From: Chloroflexota bacterium
GTDB taxonomy: Bacteria > Chloroflexota > Dehalococcoidia > Lucifugimonadales > UBA3495
Direction of reading: 5' to 3'
Length of the DNA: 64,000 nt
Assembly (NCBI GenBank): GCA_028873965.1
Contig: JAPPMU010000056.1
Coordinates: 1 to 64,000, forward strand
A model generated the notes under the pieces. The model was not told the origin of the DNA, did no database searches, and saw only the letters and a program-made list of their open reading frames with translations. A program made the position numbers and the translations under genes. This document shows, piece by piece, positions 34,784-43,147 of this stretch (its first letter is position 1; every line of letters begins with the position of its first letter).

Positions 34784-36418
34784 TCAAAACACCCCCGGGT
34801 CGACGTACTCGCCCCATTGGTCGCGGAGGGCGCCCATGATTTCGCCTTCGGTGACGCCGGCGGCGACTGCCGTTAGGATTGGGGGCATCAGGTTGCCGTC
34901 GGCGCGGGCGGTTTTGACGATGTCGCGGAGGCTCGCCGCGGCGTCGGCCTCGCTGCGGCCCTGGCGAACCGTGGTCAGGCGCTCGATCTGGCGCTCCTCC
35001 TCGGCGTAGTCAAACTCGAAAAGCTCCAGGGAACCGGCGTTGGTGGCGTCGTCGCTGTACTCGTCGTTGACGCCGACGATGGTGTAGTCGCCCGATTCGA
35101 CCCGCTGCTGGTACCGGTAGGACGCCTGGGCGATCTCGCTTTCGATATATCCGCTGCCGATGGCCTCCAGCATTCCGTCCAGCATGCTGCCGTTGCCCAT
35201 GCCGTCGATGCGCTGGATATAGGCCATGGCCGCCTCCTCCAGTTGGTTGGTCAGCGTCTCGAGGTAGGCCGAGCCGCCCAGGGGATCGGGAGTCACGGCG
35301 ACGCCCGACTCGTGGGCAAGGATCATCTGGGTGGCCAGCGAGATGCGCATGGCCTCCTCGGAGGGGATGTCGTAGGCCTCGTCGTAGCCGCTGACGTGGA
35401 GGGACTGGGTGCCGCCCAGAACGGCGGCCAGGGCCTGGAGGCCGCCGCGCAGGATGTTGTTCAGCGGATCCTGCCGCACCAGCGTGGAGCCCAGGGTCTG
35501 GGTGTGGAAGCGCATCCGCATGGACTCGGGTCGAGTTGCCCCGTAGCGGTCGCGCATGAGCCGCGCCCACATGCGGCGGGCGGCGCGGAACTTGGCGATC
35601 TCCTCGAAAAAGTCGTTGTGCACGCCGAAGAAGTGGGACAGACGCGAGGCGAATTCGTCCACGGCTAATCCGCGCCGCATCGCGGACTCCACGTAGGCCA
35701 TGCCCTGGGCAACGGTGAAAGCCAGTTCTTGAACGGCGTCGGAGCCGGCCTCGCGGGTGTGGTAGCCGCTGATGGAGATGGTGTACCAGTTGGGGACGTG
35801 CCGGGTGCAGAACTCGACGACGTCGGTGGTGAGGCGCAGGGCCGGCGCCGGCGGCAAGGCGAAGGTCTTCTGACCGTGGAACTCCTTGAGCGAGTCGTTC
35901 TGGACGGTGCCGCGCAGGGCGGACCAGGGTGTGCCGCGCCGCTCGGCGTTGTGGAGGAACATCGCCAGCAGGACGATGGCGGGGTGGTTGATGGTGAGGG
36001 ACACGCTGGCCTGTTCCAGGGGGATGCCGTCGAAAAGCTCGCCCATGTCGGCGGCGGTGTCGATGGCGACGCCCAGGCGACCCACCTCGCCCTCGGCCAG
36101 CTCGTGATCAGAGTCGTACCCGGTGAGGGTGGGGTGGTCGAAGTCGGTGCTCAGGCCAGTCTGGCCGTGGGCCAGGAGGAAGCGGTAGCGCTCGTTGGTG
36201 GCCCGGGCGGTGCCGAAGCCGGCGATCTGGCGGCGGGTCCACAGGCGTCCCCGGTACATCGTGGGATACGCGCCGCGGGTGAAGGGGAACTCGCCGGGGC
36301 TGCCGAGGTCATGGGCCGGGTCGTGGCCGCTGGCGGCCAATCCGTCCGGGGTGTAGAGCGGTTCGACGGGGAGGCCGGAGAGGGTGCGGGGGTTGGGGTC
36401 ATTGTTGTCAGAAATCAT
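34784..36418 (-). CDS. B12-dependent acyl-CoA mutase, large subunit
   Basis: This 544-residue protein is the methylmalonyl-CoA mutase-type alpha domain without its B12 domain. Diagnostic parts are AYPTMYRGRLWTRRQIAGFGTA near residues 50-71, WYTISISGYHTREAGSDAVQE near 213, RMRFHTQTLGSTL near 302 and PDPLGGSAYLETLTNQ. Together with the B12 subunit it performs a carbon-skeleton rearrangement of a branched acyl-CoA. One region usually highly conserved (QNDILKEY) reads QNDSLKEFHGQKTF, hinting at a non-standard substrate. It is the first gene of the operon that ends with the CoA ligase. Confidence 0.9.
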   Translation of the reverse strand: MISDNNDPNPRTLSGLPVEPLYTPDGLAASGHDPAHDLGSPGEFPFTRGAYPTMYRGRLWTRRQIAGFGTARATNERYRFLLAHGQTGLSTDFDHPTLTGYDSDHELAEGEVGRLGVAIDTAADMGELFDGIPLEQASVSLTINHPAIVLLAMFLHNAERRGTPWSALRGTVQNDSLKEFHGQKTFALPPAPALRLTTDVVEFCTRHVPNWYTISISGYHTREAGSDAVQELAFTVAQGMAYVESAMRRGLAVDEFASRLSHFFGVHNDFFEEIAKFRAARRMWARLMRDRYGATRPESMRMRFHTQTLGSTLVRQDPLNNILRGGLQALAAVLGGTQSLHVSGYDEAYDIPSEEAMRISLATQMILAHESGVAVTPDPLGGSAYLETLTNQLEEAAMAYIQRIDGMGNGSMLDGMLEAIGSGYIESEIAQASYRYQQRVESGDYTIVGVNDEYSDDATNAGSLELFEFDYAEEERQIERLTTVRQGRSEADAAASLRDIVKTARADGNLMPPILTAVAAGVTEGEIMGALRDQWGEYVDPGVF

Positions 36419-36509
36419 CGGTCACACGTTTTCCCATTGGAGTTCGCGGTTGTCGGCGTCTGAGAAGCTGAGCGAATCGCGGCAACTTGGTGCGTATTGC
36501 AGGGAACGG

Positions 36510-36818
36510 TCATCCGAACGGAGACGGTTCGCGTTCAATGATAGCGATGTTGTCCGGCATATCAGCCATCCACCTGCGAATGATGGCTTCATCCTCCGTC
36601 CTGATGCCCCTTCGCGTGACGTAGTCAACAAGCGCTCTCTCCAACTCTGCTTTCGTAACCGGAGTGACCGTATGCGGGGGCATCATGTCGGCACAAATCT
36701 CGTTGACCTCACGGCTATGGGTGAAACCAAATACCGCGTCTTCACTGTCGTGCGGAGGCCACAAGTAATCGTAACTGATGACATCGACTAGCGCCCAGGT
36801 CACATCTCGCTGCGTCAT
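36510..36818 (-). CDS. small hypothetical protein coupled to the PLD nuclease gene
   Basis: This 102-residue protein begins MTQRDVTWALVDVISYDYLWP and is acidic and helical (VTKAELERALVDYVTRRGI). Its ATG overlaps the PLD-gene stop in ATGA, and GGAGA lies upstream, so translation is coupled. I do not recognise the family. A partner or immunity role for the nuclease is possible but unproven. Confidence 0.65.
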   Translation of the reverse strand: MTQRDVTWALVDVISYDYLWPPHDSEDAVFGFTHSREVNEICADMMPPHTVTPVTKAELERALVDYVTRRGIRTEDEAIIRRWMADMPDNIAIIEREPSPFG

Positions 36819-37699
36819 GCTGGCTTCTCCTGTTCCACCATTCGCCACTTGCGGTTTTCTAGGGCAATGAGCCCCTGTCGCTTCAATTGCTGCTGGGCGT
36901 TCCGTATGTCGTGTTTCCACCGTTTCCCGTAAGAGCGACCGTGTATCTCCCGATCCTTCTCATCATCGCACAATTCTGGTTTCAGAGCCCGCACCAAGGG
37001 GCTGAGTTCCGTTGTCCGCAATGGTCCTTGCTGTTTCAGCACGAATCGTATCGCATCGGCGAATTGGGCAGTTATGGAGCCATTGGGATCTGTCGCGAAT
37101 TCTGGCCCCTCCACACGCAGGCCGATCAATGTCTCGCTGATTTCATTCAGGATATTGTCGTAGTTAGCATCCTCGCCAGTGCGATTGGCCTGACCTCCAC
37201 GTACCTTAATCTCCTGTGCCTCCTGCACCAGCCGATCCAGGTCGGACAAGTGGTCGGTTGAGATCGATACTCCCATGCCACCGTACTCTGTCAGATCTGA
37301 GACTATTTCGCTGACTGCCTGCACGCTCGTAATCTTCACGCCCAGCTCAAAGTTGTGCCTCAATCCGTTCTCGGTCAGGTTCGCGGAGGTCACTATCGCC
37401 GTATGACCATCGGCGACGTACGCCTTCGCGTGCAGATTAAGGAGGTGGCGGACCGACGTTCCTGGGATTTGTTCGCAAAACTGTAGCAACGCTCCGCAGT
37501 CGACCAATCCTTCCGCAAGACTGTCGCTTGCCAGGCTGGTCAGCAGGTCAATCCTCACGGATTTGCGCGATTGCAGTTTGCGAGCCAGCCGTTCCAATGG
37601 TCCCCTGCGGATGAACGGCGCGGCGATTATTGCTGACTCTCGGATTGAACCGGCAAACTGGTCAAACGTGTTAGCCCACGGTGATTTGATGCTTTGCAT
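36815..37699 (-). CDS. phospholipase D-like nuclease with C-terminal helical domain
   Basis: This 294-residue protein has one HKD motif, LHAKAYVADGHTAIVTSANLTENG, typical of PLD-like nucleases (NucC/Bfil type), which dimerise to form the active site. The C-terminal part (from about residue 215) looks like a winged helix (LRTTELSPLVRALKPEL). The start at 37699 is chosen for GAGGA upstream; a longer frame reaches 37774. GC content is lower than in the metabolic neighbours. It forms a coupled pair with the next small gene and lies near HigBA, so a defence role is plausible. Confidence 0.78.
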   Translation of the reverse strand: MQSIKSPWANTFDQFAGSIRESAIIAAPFIRRGPLERLARKLQSRKSVRIDLLTSLASDSLAEGLVDCGALLQFCEQIPGTSVRHLLNLHAKAYVADGHTAIVTSANLTENGLRHNFELGVKITSVQAVSEIVSDLTEYGGMGVSISTDHLSDLDRLVQEAQEIKVRGGQANRTGEDANYDNILNEISETLIGLRVEGPEFATDPNGSITAQFADAIRFVLKQQGPLRTTELSPLVRALKPELCDDEKDREIHGRSYGKRWKHDIRNAQQQLKRQGLIALENRKWRMVEQEKPA

Positions 37700-37881
37700 A
37701 AGCCATTCCTCGAACCATCCTGGCGCGGGCATTATTGAGCTAATAGGCTCCGCTGCGCAAGCTGCCGATGTCACTCATTGGGACTGTGCACTATCCTGAA
37801 AAGCGCATCCCCGCTGACAGACATGAAAGCGGCTGCCGCGCTTGAACTTGCGGGCAGCCGTTCGGTGGTTGGCGGGGTGTG

Positions 37882-38271
37882 TCAATCTGATGTGGCGGTG
37901 GATGCTGGTTCCGCCGGAGTTTTGAGGAAGAACGCGATGGGGATGTCGGAGCGTTCGTGCAGCAACTGCGCGACTTCAGGGGTGATCGCGGCGCGGCCTT
38001 CCAGCATCGCGTCCAGGCGGTCGCTCCCGCCGGCCAGCGGGATCAGCTGTTCCCGGGACACCATCAGTTGGTCGATCATGAACTCGAGCATCGAGTTGGG
38101 TTCCGGTTCTTCCATCGGGTAATGCTCGTCTTCGTACTGTATAACCAAGTCGGATATACGGTCGAGCTCGGCATCTTCCGGGCTCCCGGGGGCCGAATGT
38201 ATCAGTTCATTGATTCTAGACAATGCGGCTTCATAGTCTGATTCGGTTTTTATCTGTGTAATTTCCGACAT
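37882..38271 (-). CDS. higA: HigA-type antitoxin
   Basis: This 129-residue protein matches HigA antitoxins of the kind TESDYEAALSRINELIHSAPGSPEDAELD, with a helix-turn-helix in SREQLIPLAGGSDRLDAMLEGRAAIT. It binds and neutralises the upstream HigB toxin and represses the operon in this family. It begins 2 bases after the toxin gene, the toxin-first order typical of higBA. Confidence 0.85.
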   Translation of the reverse strand: MSEITQIKTESDYEAALSRINELIHSAPGSPEDAELDRISDLVIQYEDEHYPMEEPEPNSMLEFMIDQLMVSREQLIPLAGGSDRLDAMLEGRAAITPEVAQLLHERSDIPIAFFLKTPAEPASTATSD

Positions 38272-38273
38272 AC

Positions 38274-38567
38274 CTAAACCTCCTCAGCGTTGATGCTGTC
38301 GTATTCAACGTGGGTGCCGATAAACCGGATATAGACCTTATGATGCTGGTAGCGGATGTGGACTACCAGCCGGTACGTGTTGCCCTTGATGTTGAACACT
38401 ACCCGGTTGTTGCGAAGAACGCTCGCGTTGGCAAACCTCGCTGTTACTTGGTGGGGAGCGTTCCAATCCGCCCGTTCAACTGCCTGATACCAGTCAAGCA
38501 ACGGTCGCCGGGCGTCAGGGTACCGCTCCCAGAATTCGCGCAGCGTCTTTTTGGTAACCACCCACAT
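38274..38567 (-). CDS. higB: HigB-type mRNA interferase toxin
   Basis: This 97-residue protein matches the HigB_toxin family (RelE fold): MWVVTKKTLREFWERYPDARRPLLDWYQ, then NRVVFNIKGNTYRLVVHIRY and KVYIRFIGTHVEYDSI. The start at 38567 has GGGGAGG upstream; a longer frame to 38639 is rejected. RelE-fold HigB toxins cleave ribosome-bound mRNA. It is the first gene of the higBA operon and is divergent from htpX. Confidence 0.87.
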   Translation of the reverse strand: MWVVTKKTLREFWERYPDARRPLLDWYQAVERADWNAPHQVTARFANASVLRNNRVVFNIKGNTYRLVVHIRYQHHKVYIRFIGTHVEYDSINAEEV

Positions 38568-38662
38568 GCGGCCTCCCCATCCTGATGTCGATTGTAGCAT
38601 TTGCCCGATGATAAAATGATCTTGTAAATCACCGTTCACGTCCGTTTGCTGGAGAGAAGGCT

Positions 38663-39586
38663 ATGAACCACGTCAAGACGTTCTTCCTCCTGATGGTGCT
38701 CACCGGGCTGCTGCTGCTGATCGGCGGCGCCGTGGGTGGGCAGGTTGGGCTGATCATCGCGCTGGTGTTCGCGCTGGCGATGAACTTCGGGGCCTACTGG
38801 TTCAGCGACAGGATCGCGCTGAGCATGGCCCACGCCCGGCCGATCACGGCGGACGAGGACCCCCAACTGTACCAACTGGTGGCGGAGCAGGCGCGGTTGG
38901 CGAACATGCCGATGCCCAAGGTTTACGAGATCGACGACCCGTCTCCCAACGCCTTTGCCACCGGCCGCAATCCGCAGAACGCCACCGTCGCCGTGACCAC
39001 CGGCATCCGGCATATCCTCACGAAGGAGGAACTGGCTGGAGTCATGGCCCACGAGATGGCCCACGTGGGCAATCGCGACACGTTGATCATGACCATTGTT
39101 GCCACCATCGCCGGCGCGATCACGATGCTGGCGTTCATGGCGCAGTTTGCCGCGATCTTCGGCAGTTTCGGCGGCCACAGTGACGACGACGAAGGCGGCG
39201 GCGGTAACATGATTACCCTGCTGATCATCGCCATCATCATGCCCATCGCGGCCACCATAATCCGCATGGCCATCTCCCGGGCACGCGAGTTCCAGGCGGA
39301 CCAGACCGGCGCGCACAATTGCGGCAATCCGGAGGCCCTGGCGCGCGCCTTGGAAAAGCTGGAAATGGGCAGCGAAATCCGGCCCATGAAGGTGAACGAG
39401 GCCGCCTCCCACCTGTTCATCGTCAACCCGTTGAGCGGACGCTCCATGGCGCGACTGTTCTCCACGCATCCACCCATCGAGGAGCGGGTGCGGCGGCTGC
39501 GCGAGATGAACGTGCGCCCAAATTACGGTTCCGTGGACAGCCCCAACTACGACCTGCCGGACAGCAGCGACCGGCCCAACTTCTGA
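38663..39586 (+). CDS. htpX: HtpX-family zinc metalloprotease
   Basis: This 307-residue inner-membrane M48 protease has two N-terminal membrane helices (5-25, 28-50), the zinc motif HEMAH (130-134) and the third ligand region SRAREFQADQTGA. Two further hydrophobic segments (about 140-165 and 183-203) follow. The family removes damaged membrane proteins. GGAGAG precedes the ATG. It is slightly longer at the C terminus (PNYGSVDSPNYDLPDS) than most HtpX proteins. Confidence 0.93.
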   Translation: MNHVKTFFLLMVLTGLLLLIGGAVGGQVGLIIALVFALAMNFGAYWFSDRIALSMAHARPITADEDPQLYQLVAEQARLANMPMPKVYEIDDPSPNAFATGRNPQNATVAVTTGIRHILTKEELAGVMAHEMAHVGNRDTLIMTIVATIAGAITMLAFMAQFAAIFGSFGGHSDDDEGGGGNMITLLIIAIIMPIAATIIRMAISRAREFQADQTGAHNCGNPEALARALEKLEMGSEIRPMKVNEAASHLFIVNPLSGRSMARLFSTHPPIEERVRRLREMNVRPNYGSVDSPNYDLPDSSDRPNF

Positions 39587-39671
39587 GATCAGGGGCTCGG
39601 TGATAGGTTGCCTCTAATTGGGCTCCGTTCCGTAACGGTTCAGACTTGAGGAGACGATCTCAGTCCCAAGC

Positions 39672-39768
39672 CGTCATACCGGCGAAAGCCGGTATCCAGT
39701 AAACCCTTGCCATGCTCACGACGGCCGGTGCACGTGCATTCTGGGTTCCTGCTTTCGCAGGAACGACG
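39672..39768. repeat. facing pair of REP-like hairpins without R1 ends
   Basis: CGTCATACCGGCGAAAGCC with GGTATCCAG at the left faces CTGGGTTCCTGCTTTCGCAG with GAACGACG at the right. This is the same inner arrangement as in R1 but without the CAGGGCC terminal repeats. It is the main content of the 347-base gap between htpX and the BNR propeller gene; the rest of the gap shows nothing. Confidence 0.6.
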
Positions 39769-39933
39769 TGTTTCCTATAAAGCATCCCACGGTCTCTGAA
39801 CAGTCGCGCATACCGATGAAATGGTACTGCCGGCGCGGTAACACGCGCCGGTTGTGCTATCATTCGGCCGGCGGCGATTTGCCGCTTGTCTGGCGTCCCG
39901 AGTTACGCTTTTTGCGCAGTTGAGGAGGTAATC

Positions 39934-40920
39934 ATGGCCGGAAACTACACCATCAGCGTCGGCACCGTGGGCGGCGGCCTCTCCGTGAGCCCCGACGGCG
40001 GCGAATCCTGGAACCGCATCCGCGACCCCATGCCCAGCGAGTGCAACGTCCGCGCGCTGGCCACCGACCCCAGCAACCGGAGCCGCATCTACGCCGGCAC
40101 CGACGGCGGCCTGTTCCGCTCCGACGACAACGGCTTCACCTGGAGCTATCTCGAATCCCCCATGGACGACCTGCAGATCTGGTCTGTGGGCGTCGACCCG
40201 GACGACTCGGACACGGTGTTCGTGGGCACCCGTCCCAACGCCTTCCGCTCCCGTGACGGCGGCAAGACCTGGGAGTCGCTGGACCTGGGCGTGCGCATGC
40301 CCTGCCCCATCGGGATCCCCCGCACCACCAACATCATCGTGGACCCGAGGGACACCCGCACCGTGTGGGCCGGCATCGAGGTGGACGGCGTGTACCGCAG
40401 CCTGGACGGCGGCGACAACTGGACACGCCTGCCCGACTTGGGTCCCGACCCGTTCCACGGCGACATTCACGGCATGGCCCTGAAGCCTGGCCCGGATTCC
40501 GCCATCTATTGCACCACGCCGTTCGGCATCTCCACCAGCAACGACGAGGGCGAGAGCTGGGAACTGCACGAGTTCCCGCGGTTCCATGCCGAGGACGTCC
40601 GTTCGTACTGCCGGGGCATGGTCATCAAGCCGGACAACCCCAGCACCATGTTCGTCGGCAACGGCGACTCCATTCCGGGCATCACCGGAACCATCCGCCG
40701 CACCCGCGACGCCGGCGCCTCCTGGGACGCCCCGCAGTTGTCGGCCACCCCCAACTCGGTGGTGTACTGGTTCGCCGCCAGCCCGCACGTCGACGACGTG
40801 ATGGTGGCAGCCAGCATCTACGGCTACGTGTACGTCAGCACCGACGGCGGCGACACCTGGGACAAGCTGCAGAAGGAGTTCGGTGAGATCCGCTCGCTGG
40901 CGCTGACGCCGAACGAGTAA
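39934..40920 (+). CDS. BNR/Asp-box beta-propeller protein
   Basis: This 328-residue protein contains repeated Asp-box motifs: SPDGGESWNRI, SDDNGFTWSYL, SRDGGKTWESL, SLDGGDNWTRL, SNDEGESWELH, TRDAGASWDAP and STDGGDTWDKL. It is a sialidase/YCF48-like propeller without visible sialidase catalytic residues. No signal peptide is seen. GGAGG precedes the ATG at 39934. The function is unknown; similar cytoplasmic propellers are common in Chloroflexota. Confidence 0.85.
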   Translation: MAGNYTISVGTVGGGLSVSPDGGESWNRIRDPMPSECNVRALATDPSNRSRIYAGTDGGLFRSDDNGFTWSYLESPMDDLQIWSVGVDPDDSDTVFVGTRPNAFRSRDGGKTWESLDLGVRMPCPIGIPRTTNIIVDPRDTRTVWAGIEVDGVYRSLDGGDNWTRLPDLGPDPFHGDIHGMALKPGPDSAIYCTTPFGISTSNDEGESWELHEFPRFHAEDVRSYCRGMVIKPDNPSTMFVGNGDSIPGITGTIRRTRDAGASWDAPQLSATPNSVVYWFAASPHVDDVMVAASIYGYVYVSTDGGDTWDKLQKEFGEIRSLALTPNE

Positions 40921-40944
40921 ACGGCAAAGTATCTCGATTTAAAG

Positions 40945-40976
40945 CGGCCCCTCTGCCTCACCGGGTGGAGGGGCCG
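40945..40976 (+). terminator. intrinsic terminator after the BNR gene
   Basis: A 9-bp stem CGGCCCCTC/GAGGGGCCG with a 14-base loop lies 24 bases after the stop codon, followed by TTGATG. Confidence 0.6.
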
Positions 40977-41024
40977 TTGATGCTAAAATGCTGAAAATGG
41001 GCGCATCCGGCAGGCTGGTGCAAC

Positions 41025-41576
41025 ATGACAACCGCACGGAAACTGATGACAGTCGACGAGCTGATGCTGCTGCCCGACAACGGGTATCGGCAGGAGTTGG
41101 TGCGAGGAGAGTTGATTGAAATGCCTCCTCCGGGGAAAAAGCACGGTGAGGTGACGATGAGGTTCGGCGCCGCGATTTACAATTATGCCGACGCCAACGA
41201 CTACGGCACGGTTGGCGACAATTACGGCTATCATCTGGAATCTGATCCCGATACCGTGCGTGCGCCTGATTTAGCTTGGTACGGTCCAGGCCACTCCGCG
41301 GAACTTACGGATGGCTATCCGGAGCGTGCGGCAGATCTGGCCGTGGAAATCAAATCGCCCACCGATACCCCACGTATGGTGGCGGAACGGGCCCAGATGT
41401 GGCTGGACTTCGGCAGCAAGGAAGTGTGGTACGGAGACCCCGAAACCACCACGGTTACTCGATACCGGCCGGGCCAGGATCCTGAAATCCTGGGATCGGA
41501 TGACGTGCTGGACGGCGGCGACCTGCTGCCCGGGTTCAGCGTGCCGGTGTGGCGGTTGTTCCGGCGGCATCGGTAG
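41025..41576 (+). CDS. Uma2 family protein, tandem copy 1
   Basis: This 183-residue Uma2/DUF820 protein has LMTVDELMLLPDNGYRQELVRGEL at the N terminus and the nuclease-like core RAPDLAWYG and DLAVEIKSPTDTPRMV, with Glu-x-Lys complete. It is followed after 11 bases by a paralogue. The C-terminal halves of the two are almost the same in protein and DNA, while the N-terminal halves differ. Confidence 0.86.
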   Translation: MTTARKLMTVDELMLLPDNGYRQELVRGELIEMPPPGKKHGEVTMRFGAAIYNYADANDYGTVGDNYGYHLESDPDTVRAPDLAWYGPGHSAELTDGYPERAADLAVEIKSPTDTPRMVAERAQMWLDFGSKEVWYGDPETTTVTRYRPGQDPEILGSDDVLDGGDLLPGFSVPVWRLFRRHR

Positions 41577-41587
41577 GAAGGTGCGAC

Positions 41588-42139
41588 ATGGCCACGACGA
41601 AACTGATCACCGCCGATGAGTTGCTGATGATGCCCCGGGACGATTATCAGTATGAGTTGGTGAGGGGGGAGCTGACCGAAAAGATGCCGCCACCGGGGGA
41701 TGGGCACGGCGACGTGACCGGAAGATTTTCCTTCGAATTGAGAGCGTATTCCAGAGCCAATGGCTTTGGTGTGGTGAGAGACAATGCCGGTTTCCGGGTT
41801 GAGTCGGATCCGGATACAGTGCGCGCGCCCGACATTGCCTGGATTGCGCCAGGCCGCATCCTGGAACCTATACCCGGCTACCAGCAGCTTACGCCCGACC
41901 TGGTGGTGGAGATCAAATCGCCCACGGATACGCCGCGCATGGTGGCGGAGCGGGCCCAGATGTGGCTGGACTTCGGCAGCCGCGAGGTGTGGTACGGCGA
42001 TCCTGAAACCACCACCGTGTCCCGTTACCGGCCAGGCCAGCCGCCTGAAATTCTCGCCGAAAATGATGTGTTGTATGGTGGCGACCTACTGCCTGGTTTC
42101 TCTATACCGGTTTGGCAGTTGTTCCGGGACCAACCGTAA
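41588..42139 (+). CDS. Uma2 family protein, tandem copy 2
   Basis: This 183-residue protein parallels copy 1: KLITADELLMMPRDDYQYELVRGELTE, then RAPDIAWIAPG and DLVVEIKSPTDTPRMVAERA. The start at 41588 is preferred over an in-frame ATG within copy 1. GGAAGG precedes it. The two genes probably share one transcript. Confidence 0.86.
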   Translation: MATTKLITADELLMMPRDDYQYELVRGELTEKMPPPGDGHGDVTGRFSFELRAYSRANGFGVVRDNAGFRVESDPDTVRAPDIAWIAPGRILEPIPGYQQLTPDLVVEIKSPTDTPRMVAERAQMWLDFGSREVWYGDPETTTVSRYRPGQPPEILAENDVLYGGDLLPGFSIPVWQLFRDQP

Positions 42140-42190
42140 TCCCTTCCATCCCCTGTAGGTCCAATTTTCGTTATCGCCTGGAGAGCATTG

Positions 42191-43060
42191 ATGCCTACTT
42201 TCGATTCCGACGGCGTTCGCATTTTCTACCAGTCCACCGGCGAGGGCTTTCCGCTCATCTGGAGCCACGAGTTTGCCGGCTCCTACGAGAGCTGGGAGCA
42301 GCAGGTGCGCTACTTCAGCCACCGCTACCGCGTGATCACTTACAACGATCGTGGGTATCCGCCGTCGGACGTGCCAACCGACCCGGAAGCCTACTCCCAG
42401 GACATCACCATCGAAGACCTGCGGCGGCTGATGGACCACCTGGGGCTTGACCAGGCATACATCGGCGGGCTGTCCATGGGCGGGAACGTGGCGCTGAATT
42501 TCGCCCTGCGCTATCCGGAGCGGTGCAAGGCCATCATCGTTGCGTCTGCAGGCTCGGGGACCACGCACAACGAGGCTTTCCGCACCGGCGGTGAGGCGAT
42601 GGCCGCCCGCCTGCTCGCCGAAGGCACGCCCCCGGTGATGAAGGACTATGGCAGCGGGCCGACCCGGGTGCAGCTCCAGCGGAAGGACCCGCGCGGATAC
42701 GAGGAATTCATGCGGCTGCTCTTCGGGCACAACGCCCGCGGCTCGGCCTACACCTTCCGCGGCGTGCAGCTGCGCCGGCCCACCGTCGACCAATTGGTTC
42801 CGCAGATGAACCAGCTCCAGGTTCCCACGCTGATAATGATCGGCGATGAGGACGACCCGTGCGTCGAGCCTTCGATCATGATGAAACGGGCGATTCCCCG
42901 AAGTGGTTTGGCGGTGCTGCCCCAATGCGGCCACGCCATCAACTTGGAGGAGCCGGAGCTGTTCAACCGGTTGGTGTCCGACTTCCTGGCTTCGGTGGAG
43001 GCCGGCAAGTGGGCGGATCATCCCCTGGGGGATACGCCCTACACGACCGGGTCCCGGTAA
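42191..43060 (+). CDS. alpha/beta hydrolase
   Basis: This 289-residue protein has the alpha/beta hydrolase fold with the nucleophile elbow GGLSMGGNVAL (Ser near residue 97), an acid in IGDEDDPCVE and the His in QCGHAINLEEPELF. The oxyanion region reads WSHEFAGSYESWEQQ. It is similar to 3-oxoadipate enol-lactonase-type enzymes, but the substrate is unknown. GGAG lies upstream of the ATG. Confidence 0.88.
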   Translation: MPTFDSDGVRIFYQSTGEGFPLIWSHEFAGSYESWEQQVRYFSHRYRVITYNDRGYPPSDVPTDPEAYSQDITIEDLRRLMDHLGLDQAYIGGLSMGGNVALNFALRYPERCKAIIVASAGSGTTHNEAFRTGGEAMAARLLAEGTPPVMKDYGSGPTRVQLQRKDPRGYEEFMRLLFGHNARGSAYTFRGVQLRRPTVDQLVPQMNQLQVPTLIMIGDEDDPCVEPSIMMKRAIPRSGLAVLPQCGHAINLEEPELFNRLVSDFLASVEAGKWADHPLGDTPYTTGSR

Positions 43061-43147
43061 ACGGATCCACTTCGCGCCGGAAACGCCGGCGGCGCGCCTT
43101 GTCCGGGCGGCTACAGTCCGTCGTGTGGCGGTTGCCGGAGAGCGGGA

